NCBI GenBank assembly: GCA_035578175.1
Contig: JAQMRL010000001.1
Location: 53,963,553 to 54,027,552 of the forward strand
Direction: 5' to 3'
Length of the DNA stretch: 64,000 bases
Source: Catonia carolina
Taxonomy: Eukaryota; Arthropoda; Insecta; Hemiptera; Achilidae
Shown here: one piece after another, positions 23,490 to 33,489 of the stretch
Numbering within the stretch: the stretch's first letter is position 1
Layout: every line of letters begins with the position of its first letter
Position numbers and translations under genes: made by a program
Notes under the pieces: model-generated
Told to the model about the DNA's origin: nothing
The model's input: the letters and a program-made list of their open reading frames with translations, nothing else
Databases searched by the model: none

Positions 23490-24570
23490 TATAAGACTGC
23501 GCGCAGTGTAGGCGAAACTGCTAGTTCAACATTATTTGTTTGAAATTTTAAGTGATTTTTTAATATAATTACTAAAAATCTGAAATTAGTGTAGATTAGA
23601 ATATCAAATAAACCCGAAGATGAAGTACCAGAAGTTATGAAAAAGTATACTAGTTAAGGGGTAAAATTATCAGTATAGTTAAAAAAACAAAATTAGAAAC
23701 GAGGTAACTTTAAAATTTTACAAATTTTTAGTAACAGTTGTGGAGTTAAGAAAAACCACTTTCGTTTTCGTGTATAATGCTAAGTTGTTTCGAAACAAAT
23801 CCGTGATACTTTATTCAAGAGAAAAACCAACACAATAATGCCAGTAGTATTGCATATACATAGGCTAACATGTACATAATAAAACACAGCTTAGGAATAT
23901 AATGCATTATGTATCTGTCCCCATCGGCTTTAAAGGTATAAAAGAGGATTCAATAGGAATACGGTGGAAGAGAAAATAGAGTAAATCCCGTTGTTTCAGC
24001 TGCTGTGTACGCCCCATAATACTATAATATGATGGGTGGTGACCTGTAGTTCGTCGAATAAGCTGTATTCTACGCTCACAGCCTACCTGTGATTCCGCAA
24101 AAACATTCCGGGAATTTGCTCGGTTGCTTATTAGATTTTTATTGTTGATCCAATTTGACCCACTGATTAAAAAAAACCAACCTACGTTTGTGTAGTATTT
24201 AAAATATTACATAGTATTTCAATGGTAGTTTTTATTTTACCTCCTAAAAGGGTCTAAATAATTGTCATTATAATTACAAATTTGTTGACTATGATCATCC
24301 TCTACTAAGGAAAACGAAATAAAATCATCAAAGTAAAAGTAAATTTTTGTATTTTTTTTAGGAAACCTACAATGCAAAGAAAATAAATGTTTCCTCTTTA
24401 CAATCCCTTATATTTTACAGTTTTACTGACATAAATTTTTTCAGCTAAAACTCTCAGAAATAAAATTCAAAGATTTAATTATAAAACATTATAGTTTTAG
24501 ACTGTTATGTTTAGGAACTTAATAATGTATTTATTATGATTTGGAGGAAAAATTTCTTAAAATCCTATGT
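23490..24570. other. Unassigned; isolated TATAAAAG
   Basis: TATAAAAG at 23937-23944 has no initiator about 30 bp downstream. The minus strand at 23989-24110 has a short open, less AT-rich stretch (ESQVGCERRIQLIRR) that I could not place. Confidence 0.3.
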
Positions 24571-24982
24571 TTGGAGTGTATCATTATATGTGAGTGAAAC
24601 GAGGGTGATAGGGTAAGTAGAAAGAAAATGATAGAAAATTTTTAAATTTGTTATAAGAAAATGTTAAAGATCAGGTGGATCGACAAAATAAGTAATTTAG
24701 AGGTTCTTAGACGAGTGGACGAAAGAAGAAGTATATGGAAACATCTTACCAAAAAAAGGAATAGGTAGTGGGGCATATCTAAAGACATCCCGGTATTGCT
24801 CTATCGATAATAGAGGGTAATATAGAGGGAGTGAATTGTAGGGGAAGGCAAAGGTTAGAATATTTAAAGCAAATTACAAAAGATGTAGGGTGTTACAGGT
24901 ACGTAGATATGAAATGACTGGCGCATGATAAAACAGCTTGGAAAACTGCATCAAACCAGTCGAGAGACTGATGACAAAAAAA
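24571..24982 (+). pseudogene. RT C-terminus, 'ASNQSRD' family, moderately preserved
   Basis: The frame reads WSVSLYVSETRVIG, a decayed SxLYGSETWT block. It continues CYKKMLKIRWIDKISNLEVL, RRVDERRSIWKHLTKKRNR, then IIEGNIEGVNCRGRQRLEYL, KQITKDVGCYRYVDMK and WKTASNQSRD-stop. This order (W/YRRMLRIxWTDxxxNxEVLxR, RGRxRxxYxxQIxxDVGC, WRxASNQSxD) is characteristic of an insect non-LTR RT C-terminal family. One frameshift near 24790 and about five in-frame stops break it. An A-rich run follows the stop (24979-24986), fitting a 3' end. The palm with YADD is not present. Confidence 0.8.
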
Positions 24983-25094
24983 ATTGGCTTGGACGCCGAA
25001 CCAAAACGAGATAAGATCAAGACGTGTTGTTACCGGAGATTGTTGTTGATATCGAAGATGATTGGAGAAAAGAGCACACAAGTTTTGGAGAGAA

Positions 25095-25335
25095 AAAGTT
25101 AAAAGGTTTTTAAGATTGCAGCCTTAAGAAGCACTTTAGGACAAAGGCGTAATATATTAATATAAGTTAAAGAAATTAAAAAAAGCTGTAATTTCTATTA
25201 CAAGCGTTCTTTGCTACAGTATTAGTTAGGTTTAATTTTTCTCTACAAATCTAAGTTCAACAAAGGTTGATTTTCATTTCGTACTATTTACTCATGACTA
25301 AAATGATATCTTATTCCGCTTAACTTAAAAACTGA
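25095..25335 (+). repeat. ISRTEY repeat, copy D (tail units only)
   Basis: Begins GTTTTTAAGATTGCAGCC, the start of the 155-bp unit, and continues TTTAGGACAAAGGCGTA, AAAAGCTGTAATTTCTATTAC, ending ATTTACTCATGACTAAAAT as copy A does. Confidence 0.5.
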
Positions 25336-25664
25336 TGTAAACTGATTATTTGAACGTATGGTTGGAAGAATGAGACTGACGTGACCGACTGTTCGTATCG
25401 GACAACCGGGCTCCGCTTGCAAGTTATGTTATATCAAATATTTATGTTGATGTGTACTTATAACACAGAAATAGGCTACTTTGTTGCTTCGTGTGAGTAG
25501 TTCAGTGCTTTATCATAGTTAAATATGATTTCAGTTCCAAATTTTCGATTCGAATTTTTTATCGGGATTGGGATGGCCCGCGCTAAACATTTTCTGTAAC
25601 TACAATTACGCATCCAGCCAATAACAGAGCAGAAAGATTGTTTACAACAGTTCCAGAGGTAATT

Positions 25665-25978
25665 GGAAAGAACTATAAGTTATATTTTTTAATATTTACA
25701 ATATTAATACAAAGTTGTATGAGTGTTTCATAACAAATTTTTTTAGTATTGTACAGTTGTGGATGAAATAAAGAAAAGTTAAAACAATCTTTGAGAAAAC
25801 TATAAAACTTACCATATTCTTGGAATGAACTATAGGTTATATTTTTTAATATTTACAATGGTAATACAAAGTTGTATGAGTGTTTAATACCAAATTTTTT
25901 TAGTATTGTACAGTTTTGGATGAAATAAAGAAAAGTTAAAACAATCTTTGAGAAAACTATAAAACTTACCATATTCTT
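25665..25978 (+). repeat. 157-bp tandem duplication
   Basis: Unit 1 (25665-25821) and unit 2 (25822-25978) both run from GGAAxGAACTATAxGTTATA to ACTTACCATATTCTT and differ at only a handful of positions. Neither unit resembles other repeats here. Confidence 0.9.
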
Positions 25979-26080
25979 CTTATTCATCAACAATATTGTG
26001 TTATTGAAATATCAGAATATAAAAGGCATGAACTGTATTATCACTCAAAATTTTACAGTAGGCCTAACTAATTATTAATC

Positions 26081-26088
26081 AAACATTT
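26081..26088. repeat. Target-site duplication, left copy
   Basis: AAACATTT, repeated at 27333-27340, immediately next to the poly-A (plus-strand poly-T, to 26100) of the LINE described next. Confidence 0.7.
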
Positions 26089-27332
26089 TTTTTTTTTTTT
26101 AACTTTAATAACTTTATTTGCAACTATATACTACGATACAACGAGCAAATTAGATGACAGTAAACAAAGAATGACAAGGGAAAAAAAATAAAAAAAAAAT
26201 AAATAAAAATAAATAAATGAAAAAGAACAGTGATACCCATTGGTATATGTTCTATGAAATAAAGTTCATGATACATGAATGATAAATAACAACATAAGAA
26301 AAAAAGAAGAAAGAAAAATAAAATAAATCACTTTATAGAAGATCTCTGGCCCATTGACGTTTCAACCTGCGCTGCGGATTTCCTGGTAGTGATGCATCCG
26401 ATAGTTTGGTGATTAATTCGTTGGGGTGATCATGCAATTTTCTGTGAAAAACACTGTAGCTGGACTTAACTACTTCACTTATGAACGGAATATTAAGGTC
26501 GTCATGTAGAATTTTGTTGTTGACATAAAAAGGTGCGCAGGTGATTAAACGTAGGCATTTTGACTGAAAGGCTTGTAATTTTTGTAGATTGCTCGGTTTA
26601 GCTGTGCCATAAATTTGTAGTCCATAGGTCCATATTGGTTTGAGATAAGCTTTGTATAGTAATAGTTTAGATTTTAGAGTCAGTGAAGAGCGGCGTCCAA
26701 GAAGTAGAAATAGTTCTTTCAATTTGGAGTTCAAAGTCAGTCTTTTGGTTTTTATATGAGTCGCCCAGGTGAGTCTCTTGTCAAGGTGAAGTCCAAGGTA
26801 TTTAACTTTTTGTCGTTGTGGTATCGGTTTATTGTCGAGGAATAGTTGAGGACATTCGCCTTTCCGGAGAGAAAAGGTGACATGCACTGATTTTGAAGCG
26901 TTGAATTGGATCCTCCAGATTTTTAACCAATAATTTAAAAAGTTAATGTGACTTTGTAAATTATTACTTGCTGCTTCTGGCTTTACATCAGAAGAAAGTA
27001 TGACTGTATCGTCAGCATAAGTCGCTAAGGTGGTGTTAGCAGATGCAGGTAGATCTGATGTATAGATGCTGTAAAGCAGTGGTGACAAGATTGATCCTTG
27101 TGGAACACCAGCGACGATTTGTTTGTAGTCAGACAGAGCCGTGTTATGTTTTACTCGAAAAAATCTGTCCGTTAAAAAGGAGCTGATGATTAAGAAATAG
27201 GCATCTGGCAAGAATTTTCTTAATTTATATCGCAGACCTTGATGCCAAACTTTATCAAACGCTGCGCAAACATCAAAGAAGACGGCACTTACATATTTTT
27301 TTTTTGTTCAAAGCCAGAGGCAATTTGATTTT
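26089..27332 (-). mobile_element. 5'-truncated Jockey-like LINE with intact YADD
   Basis: The best-preserved element here. The minus-strand frame is open from about 27303 to 26333 (stop). Blocks in order: AAFDKVWHQGL, SFLTDRFFRV, AGVPQGSILSPLLYSIYTSD, the catalytic YADD (27008-27019), KVKYLGLHLDKRLTWATHIK, PIWTYGLQIYGTAKPSNLQK, QSKCLRLI, FYVNNKILHDDL and the tail RRLKRQWARDLL. Upstream, FEQ-type codons continue to the junction but are out of frame because of a ten-base A run (27296-27305). The fingers, endonuclease and ORF1 are missing. A 3' UTR of about 230 bp ends in a poly-A tail. AAACATTT direct repeats flank it. Truncation and lack of other damage indicate a fairly recent insertion that was dead on arrival. 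Confidence 0.9.
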
Positions 27333-27344
27333 AAACATTTTACT

Positions 27345-28295
27345 GACAAAAATTATAAATGTGATTCAATTGAAAATTCTTCACGATTTTTATCAAAATA
27401 GCACAGCCGACCTACATAAAAGGTACTTATGGTACTGGTTTCACGATAAAAATTGCATTAAATAAGTGGATGATTCCATTATTTAACAAATCGGATGCAA
27501 GATTTTCCAGACAGCGATTAATGATTCTTTTAAAGAAAATTACAAAACTAAATTGTCTGGAAATAATTTAAAAAATTTAAATTTAATCTGTTGTTCATTT
27601 CTAACAGTAAATTGGATTTTCCCAGCCACATGTAAGAGTAATATTGAACGGACCTGTAAATTCTAATCCGCTTACGGAAAGCTAACGACGAAGTTATTAA
27701 TGGGTTTTGTCAGGTTCGGGTAAAAATTTTGAACGTTATAAATCAATTTATCTACAAGGATTATACATTTATTAACACTAAAATAAATATGATAGATTCC
27801 GCATAATTTTGTATAGTTTTAGATACCGTATTAACATTCGTTACCAAACTGATCAATAATTCATAGTAGAGTTTATTCTAACATAGCCTACGCTGATTCC
27901 CTTTACACCCACGTGAATAATAAATTTGTTGAAAACTTTTACCAGCCATCAGCTCTTGGGCTGAATTAATACTACCCCACTGTGAGATTCTCACCTTTAT
28001 CTAATTCTGTTTTATTATAGGTAATATCTTCATCAGCTTTATGTAAATGTAATTTTCTGTCCTACTCATTTCTAATGCTTTATAATGAGTAATATTGCAC
28101 CTGTTATAATATTTAGGTAAATAACACACATAAATATGTCACGTTTACTTAAGATTGTTTGTTAATGAGCAAAAATTAGAAGTAATGTTAAATAAAAGAA
28201 ACTAAAACGTTATTGAATAACATTATTGTAGTGTTTATTCCAGGTTCTTTCAGGATCTGTTATTCTAAATAAAAATCAGTAGTTTTTATTTAACT
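27345..28295. other. unassigned AT-rich DNA
   Basis: No motif or repeat recognised between the LINE and the RT scrap at 28300. Confidence 0.4.
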
Positions 28296-28299
28296 AGGA

Positions 28300-28560
28300 G
28301 TCCAGGAAAGATCTAGAAGAAATGGAAATCAAGAAATAAATACTAAAAGATAGAAATAAGTCTAGGAAACGGTGAAGACAACAACGAGTGGTTCCAAGAG
28401 AAAATAAGACAAACCAATAAAGGGAAGAAAATGTAATCGTAATACATCAAGAGAAAGATTGAAATACAAATCTAACAGAAGGCAACATATTGGGAAGAGA
28501 GAAAGAAAAAAAGGAAAGTCATTTCATGTGGTTTTAAGTTGACATATACATAAAAAGTAT
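28300..28560 (+). pseudogene. Possible RT C-terminal tail
   Basis: Reading across frames: RKDLEEMEIKK, then KDRNKSRK, then QTNKGRK, RERLKYKSNRRQHIGKREKKK. This fits the tail of RTs that end (W-S)-E-E-R-K-x-x-H-S-E-R-M-K-x-Y-W-x-x-R-K, seen better at 56985 and 45593. No upstream YGSETW motif was found, so the assignment is tentative. Confidence 0.35.
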
Positions 28561-28564
28561 AAAG

Positions 28565-29230
28565 AAAATAAGATTTTATTCTTTTGTAAATAATTAAATA
28601 CGTCCTCAAAGAAGATCATGAAGCTCAACTTCAAAATAAGTTGTTTTATTGAATCATCGTTCAGGAAGTGTACTGATAGTTAAAGATTAGGTCAAAGAGA
28701 ATCAATAATTCATGAAAGTATGAGCGAACAAGCTGCAAGAAAAATAAATAATTTTCAAAGAATAGTTATATCTTATGTTCCACTATTTTCTTTGTAAATG
28801 CTTACACAAAAGAAGAAAATAGTTCACGAAAAATTACAGAGAACGTTAACTTGCGGTAAAAACTTCTTCATCATTAGAAATTATTTACCTATTATTTGTT
28901 AATGAACAAATGTGTTGAAATCGTTAACATCAAACCGGATGTGAATTGGAATACCATTTAGTCAGCCATTCATAACGTTAATCATAAAAACACACCTGAA
29001 ATAATTTCCATATTGTCACGACGTCTGATCAATAATGTAGAATATTTGAAGAAAACGCAAAAGAAATACAAATTAACGATCTGATTAAGAAATTATTTAA
29101 GATACAATTTAAATAATGAAAAATATAAAATATGCATAATGATGAGTAAACAATGTAAAATGAGAAACATAACCTAATTTTAATCATTAGGAAAACACGA
29201 AAAATGAAAATCAAACTCTGTAGGACTTAA
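28565..29230. other. unassigned AT-rich DNA
   Basis: Nothing recognised. Confidence 0.4.
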
Positions 29231-29234
29231 AAGT

Positions 29235-30190
29235 ACGGAAAATCACTAATTAAAGTTAAACTACGCTCCGTAAAAAAATGCTTGAACTAAAAGATGCTTG
29301 TTTTTTTATTTTCTATAACTTTGATTATATACACTTTTGTTGTAAAATGCATAAGGCCCCAAACCTTAAAAAAATTCCATTTTTACCGGTTTTTGATGAG
29401 AACAATTCAGAAAATCACTTATTGACGCTAAACTAAGCGTTGTTGAAAGAAATGTTTGAAATAAAAGTTAAAGGGTTTTTAATTTCCTACAACTTTGATT
29501 ACAAGTACATTTTTGCCCTAACATTCATTTATGTGTTATTTACCAGATAATGCATTCTGTTAAGTTGAAAAAAGTGTATCATTAAATTAAATAAATAAAT
29601 AAAATGAATTTATTTTATGTGAACACAACTGTAAGGATTCAAAATTGACGGTGTAAAAATGATGATTTTAATACTTATGGATAATATGGAAATAAACTAT
29701 TATGCTGGCAGTCAACAAAAAGGTATTGTTATTCTTTAACAAAGGAGTAAAAAAATAAAAGCATATTCAAGCACCAATCTTAAATAAATATCTTTTTACC
29801 ACTAGAGCCCCTCCCTAAGAATTTCAGTGGACTTGGTGGTTACCCTATTTTGTAGAGCATAAATATGTAGTAAATGAGGCTATTTTCAGATAAACGTAAA
29901 AGCCGCTTTTGAGAAAATCGCAAAAAATGAAAAACAACGAATAAATTACTACTTCAAGTTGATCGATTTAGATTAAAATGTTCGTGTGGGATTCCCTAGT
30001 GGTACCTATTAAGCTCCAAATTTTAACTTAATACGATATTCCGTTTTTGAGATATTTTGTGACAGACAGACCAATCGCTAGGAACATATTTTTGTGTTAA
30101 GCGGGTCTGAAAACCTGTATTTCCGGCGAACACTCGATTTTAAAAGACCAGTATGAAAACAATACTTTCCTTTCATATACATATAGGGCA
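29235..30190 (-). repeat. ISRTEY repeat, copy E (inverted, longest)
   Basis: On the minus strand it starts GCCCTATATGTATATGAAAG and GTATTGTTTTCATACTGG. It passes GGTCTGTCTGTCAC (the TG tract eroded), ATCTCAAAAACGGAATATCG, and GAAATTCTTAGGGAGGGGC. It ends in two or more 155-bp units with TTACAACGCTTAGTTTAGCG-like blocks (about 29570 down to 29235). Roughly 29578-29770 is extra DNA not seen in other copies and may be a nested insertion. Confidence 0.6.
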
Positions 30191-30194
30191 CGAA

Positions 30195-31535
30195 AAAATA
30201 AAACATTTTTTAGTACTCAGCAACGTATTGTAGTTATATAGTTTTTAATTACATTTCCAGGGGAATAACCTTAGCAGTCAATGTACTCAAACTTAAAGCA
30301 GACTTAGTAATTAGTTTTCTTTTTGTGTAAAATTATCTCTTAAATCTGTTTTAACAAATCCCGTCTCATTCTTACATTGTCAATATTTGTCACTATGATA
30401 ACACTAAAATATTTCTCTAATAACATTGAAATTGAACTAGACATCATAAATAAATAATAATCCACGTAGGTAACAGACTGACAAAATTGCCGATTCAGTG
30501 CGCTGTCAGAGGCAGTGAAGTGTTACCAGTAGACATTTTGTACTTGACTGGGCTGAGGAAATAGGTAGCTATCAGACCGGAAGATATTTTTCCTCGAAGA
30601 AAATTAAAAAATGATTTACTTTAGCAAGGTTTTAGTTTCCAAAGAACATACCTACACCAAATTGTATTTGTGTAATAGTTTTTGTTTAAATCACTTATGG
30701 ATATAAAGACAATAAATTCTAAAAACTCCATTACTGTAATTCGAAAATCTGTATTTATGATCAACATTCACCTTTTTGACTCACTTACCAACTCATTAAA
30801 CTACAAGGCGTAAAAACTTGACTAATAGGCAGGTTCCATGGGGGTTCCAGGTACTTCCTAAGAACGCTCTCAAAAAACTTCACTTCTACTGGATAAAATA
30901 GATTTTTCCAAAATGAGTCTACAGTTTTACGGTGCACTTCAGAAAAAAATTAGCACCAAGAATAAAAGTAAATTAAGAATTCCAAAGCTTTTATATTTAA
31001 TTTTGTCTTATCCGTTGCTTAATTTAGCAAAAAATTAGATTTACTGAAAAAAAGCTGTGATAAAACTAATTTTTTTCAAAATTAGAATTGTTTTTATGTA
31101 TTTAAGCCAAAAAAATCACGTAACAAATTTAATAAAAAAAAAATAAATATAAATGCGAAACTTTTGTATTTAACGGTTTCTAATCCAAAGCCAGCCAAGC
31201 TTAGTTTAGCAACTATTTATGATTTTCTGAAAAAACCCGCATTTATTAAATTTGTTTAACGGTGTTTTAAACAGCATTAAATTTTTAAAAAATGCACAAG
31301 ACCAAAAATAAAGGAAATAAAAGCGCTATCATTTTTGTGTTTATAATTTTCCAGTTCAAAGCTTAGTTTAACAGATTTTTTTTGACGCCCAAGGTATTTT
31401 CTTGGCCAACTGTAGGACTGCAGTGATGACTGGTAAACTCCAGCAAGTAATTCAAGATTCGAAACCTGTAGCGTCATATTTAGAAATTGTTGCAATGTTG
31501 TAATAATAGATGGCTACTAAAGTTTCAATAAAAAA
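30195..31535. other. unassigned AT-rich DNA
   Basis: A cluster of AAAAAATTAG and TTTTCTGAAAAAA-like motifs (30960-31270) suggests an old degenerate tandem repeat. No coding signal. Confidence 0.35.
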
Positions 31536-31539
31536 ATTT

Positions 31540-32105
31540 GCCAAAAAAACTTTATTTTCCGGTTCACTCAAAAATTATACTTGGCAACCGAAATATCGGA
31601 CAAGTTCGAGATTTTAAATATTTAGAATGCAAGATTTCCTATGACAAAGATGATGACGTGAGTGAAAAACTGGCAAAATGCAGCGCTGTATCCGGTTCTA
31701 TTCGCAGGACAATAGGAGAGAAAACGAGAAAGGTCACAAGGACACCCAAATGAAATTTTATAGAGCAATGGCTGCACCACTCATAACTTATGGGGGTGAA
31801 ACTATGTGTCATTACAGAAGTATGAATCTCGTATCCAGGCTGCTGAAATGGGATTTTCGCGGGGAGTCAAGAGTTGTACCCGGTTAGATAGAGTAAGTAT
31901 GAAGCTATCCGCGCCGAGTTAAATATCACTGTTATGAATGTATAAGAGAAACTGGTCCAACCACTTACTTCGCATGCCAGCTCACAGACTTCTCTGCAAG
32001 CATGGAAATATAAACCTAGAGGGAAGCGAGGCTTGGGAAGACCTAAAAAGAGATGGATGCCGGAACAGGCCATTGAGACTAATCCTTGACAGATGATGCT
32101 AAAAA
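31540..32105 (+). pseudogene. RT C-terminal relic, 'EMKFLR/YKPxGKR' family
   Basis: Pieces in order: KKLYFPVHSKIIL then QVRDFKYLECKISYDKDDD (compare FKYLGCxISY), SGSIRRTIGEKTRK, then MKFYRAMAAPLITYGGET (compare MKFYKxMAxPxLxYGSETW), SRIQAAEMGFSRGVKSCTR, NHLLRMPAHRL, WKYKPRGKRGLGRPKKRW. The same family occurs at 60835-61294. At least four frameshifts. The palm with YADD is missing. Confidence is good because six motifs appear in the right order over about 550 bp. Confidence 0.75.
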
Positions 32106-32109
32106 CTAA

Positions 32110-33225
32110 GTAGGCCTACTTGTTATCTTATCAAACATCCTATACAGGTATTTTTAACAGCCGTATTATATTGATAATCAAAATATATAGGTATTATTTT
32201 TTTATTTCATTTTATTTCGTACGGTAAACAGTAAACACTTGGCGATTATAGCACTTTCGCGCGTAAAATGCATATCTTCAGTAATTTCTTTTATATTAAA
32301 GTTTAAAATTTAAAACACCCTATTTCCACCATGGTAGATAAGGATTGTCATAAAATTACTTGTGTCATTAAAACTTGAGTATAAGTAAGAAATACATATT
32401 TAAAATTACTTGTGTCATTAAAATTGAGTATAAGTAAACAATACGTTTATAAAATTTCTTATCCAACTGCATGAGATAACAGGATTGTCCGAAGTTTTTA
32501 GCGTATGCTTGCTCATCCGAACTTTGGATTACCCGAAAATCTTTAGGCCCATAAGCAGTCAAATTATTGAGTGAACCGCATTAGTACGTTAATTACTATA
32601 AATATATACTATAGCATTAAGTAAAAGGTATTTCTTTTTAAAATGAAACAATATTTTTATGGTATGAATCAATATTTTGTTCAGCCCGCAAAATTAAATT
32701 ACCGGAGTGATCGACAATATTCTCAGATATTTTACCTCTTACCTTCTTTGAAATTAAATTATATGTAAAATGGTGGGAAAAAGAAGTAAAAGGAATTTTA
32801 AAATCAATTTCAGAAAAATTTAATCTAATCCTGATTTAATTTTCCGAGGACCTTACTGAACTCTGCAGGAAAATAAACTGCGTCTGAATATTCTATCGGA
32901 ACGTGCATAGCAAAATGTTGAAACCTAAAGGTAAAAACCACAATTTCGTTGATTTTTCTTTTTAAACAATTTTTTTAGTTTATTTAAAGTTGCTTTACCA
33001 GTTATTTCACTGTTCTAGCCAGAAACGAAACTCCGGACCATTCATTTTAATTTCACAAAAATCCAGCAGTAATAGCAGTAGGCTATTACTACTTAGTAAT
33101 AGTTTTTTTATCAGTAATCAGTGTAGCAGTAATTTTTCAGTAATTTTAGTGATTTTGTTCATTATACAATTACAAACTTATTTTGGTTAATTACAACCAT
33201 TTCAATTTTCAAATTGCAATAAGAA
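32110..33225. other. Unassigned; 50-bp tandem duplication inside
   Basis: A direct tandem pair lies at 32351-32400 and 32401-32449 (unit begins TAAAATTACTTGTGTCATTA). Around 33065-33155 there are many AGTAAT repeats and a small dyad GTAATAGC...GCTATTAC. Confidence 0.6.
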
Positions 33226-33229
33226 GTAC

Positions 33230-33487
33230 GGTTTTATTTGTTTATATTCTGCACCTTTACAAGGCTATTGAAACAAAAGCAAAGCGAGAGCTTTGTACAG
33301 TCTTTCAGAATTTGATTCTACGTTTTGTAAATGTTGGGGAATTGATTTACTTAAGAAATGTGTACGTTCGTTGATTGTACCGATAATTTATTTTCAGATA
33401 ATTCGCAACACATACCAGGTACTCCACGGAGAAGGCTCAAGCGCGTCGACCCAGATACCTTCTTCAAAGTAACTAATGTAATTGCTG
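33230..33487 (+). pseudogene. Jockey-like RT C-terminal relic
   Basis: The frame at 33183-33374 contains CTVFQNLILRFVNVGE, matching the xFQNKxLRxIVNA block, and LRNVYVR at the position of Y-V-x-N. After a break, 33388-33480 reads SDNSQHIPGTPRRRLKRVDP, matching the end of the copies at 26333 and 16713 (LSDxxLPGNPxRRLKR). An AG preceded by TTTTC at 33391-33397 first suggested an exon boundary, but the motif order makes an RT relic more likely. Confidence 0.5.
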
Positions 33488-33489
33488 CG

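Noticed and set aside
23937..23944. TATAAAAG promoter
   Set aside because: No initiator at the right distance and no downstream coding sequence.
33398..33466. Spliced host exon (TTTTCAG acceptor, AAAGTAACT donor)
   Set aside because: The peptide IPGTPRRRLKRVDP fits the end of the Jockey-like RTs in this window and an RT block lies just upstream.
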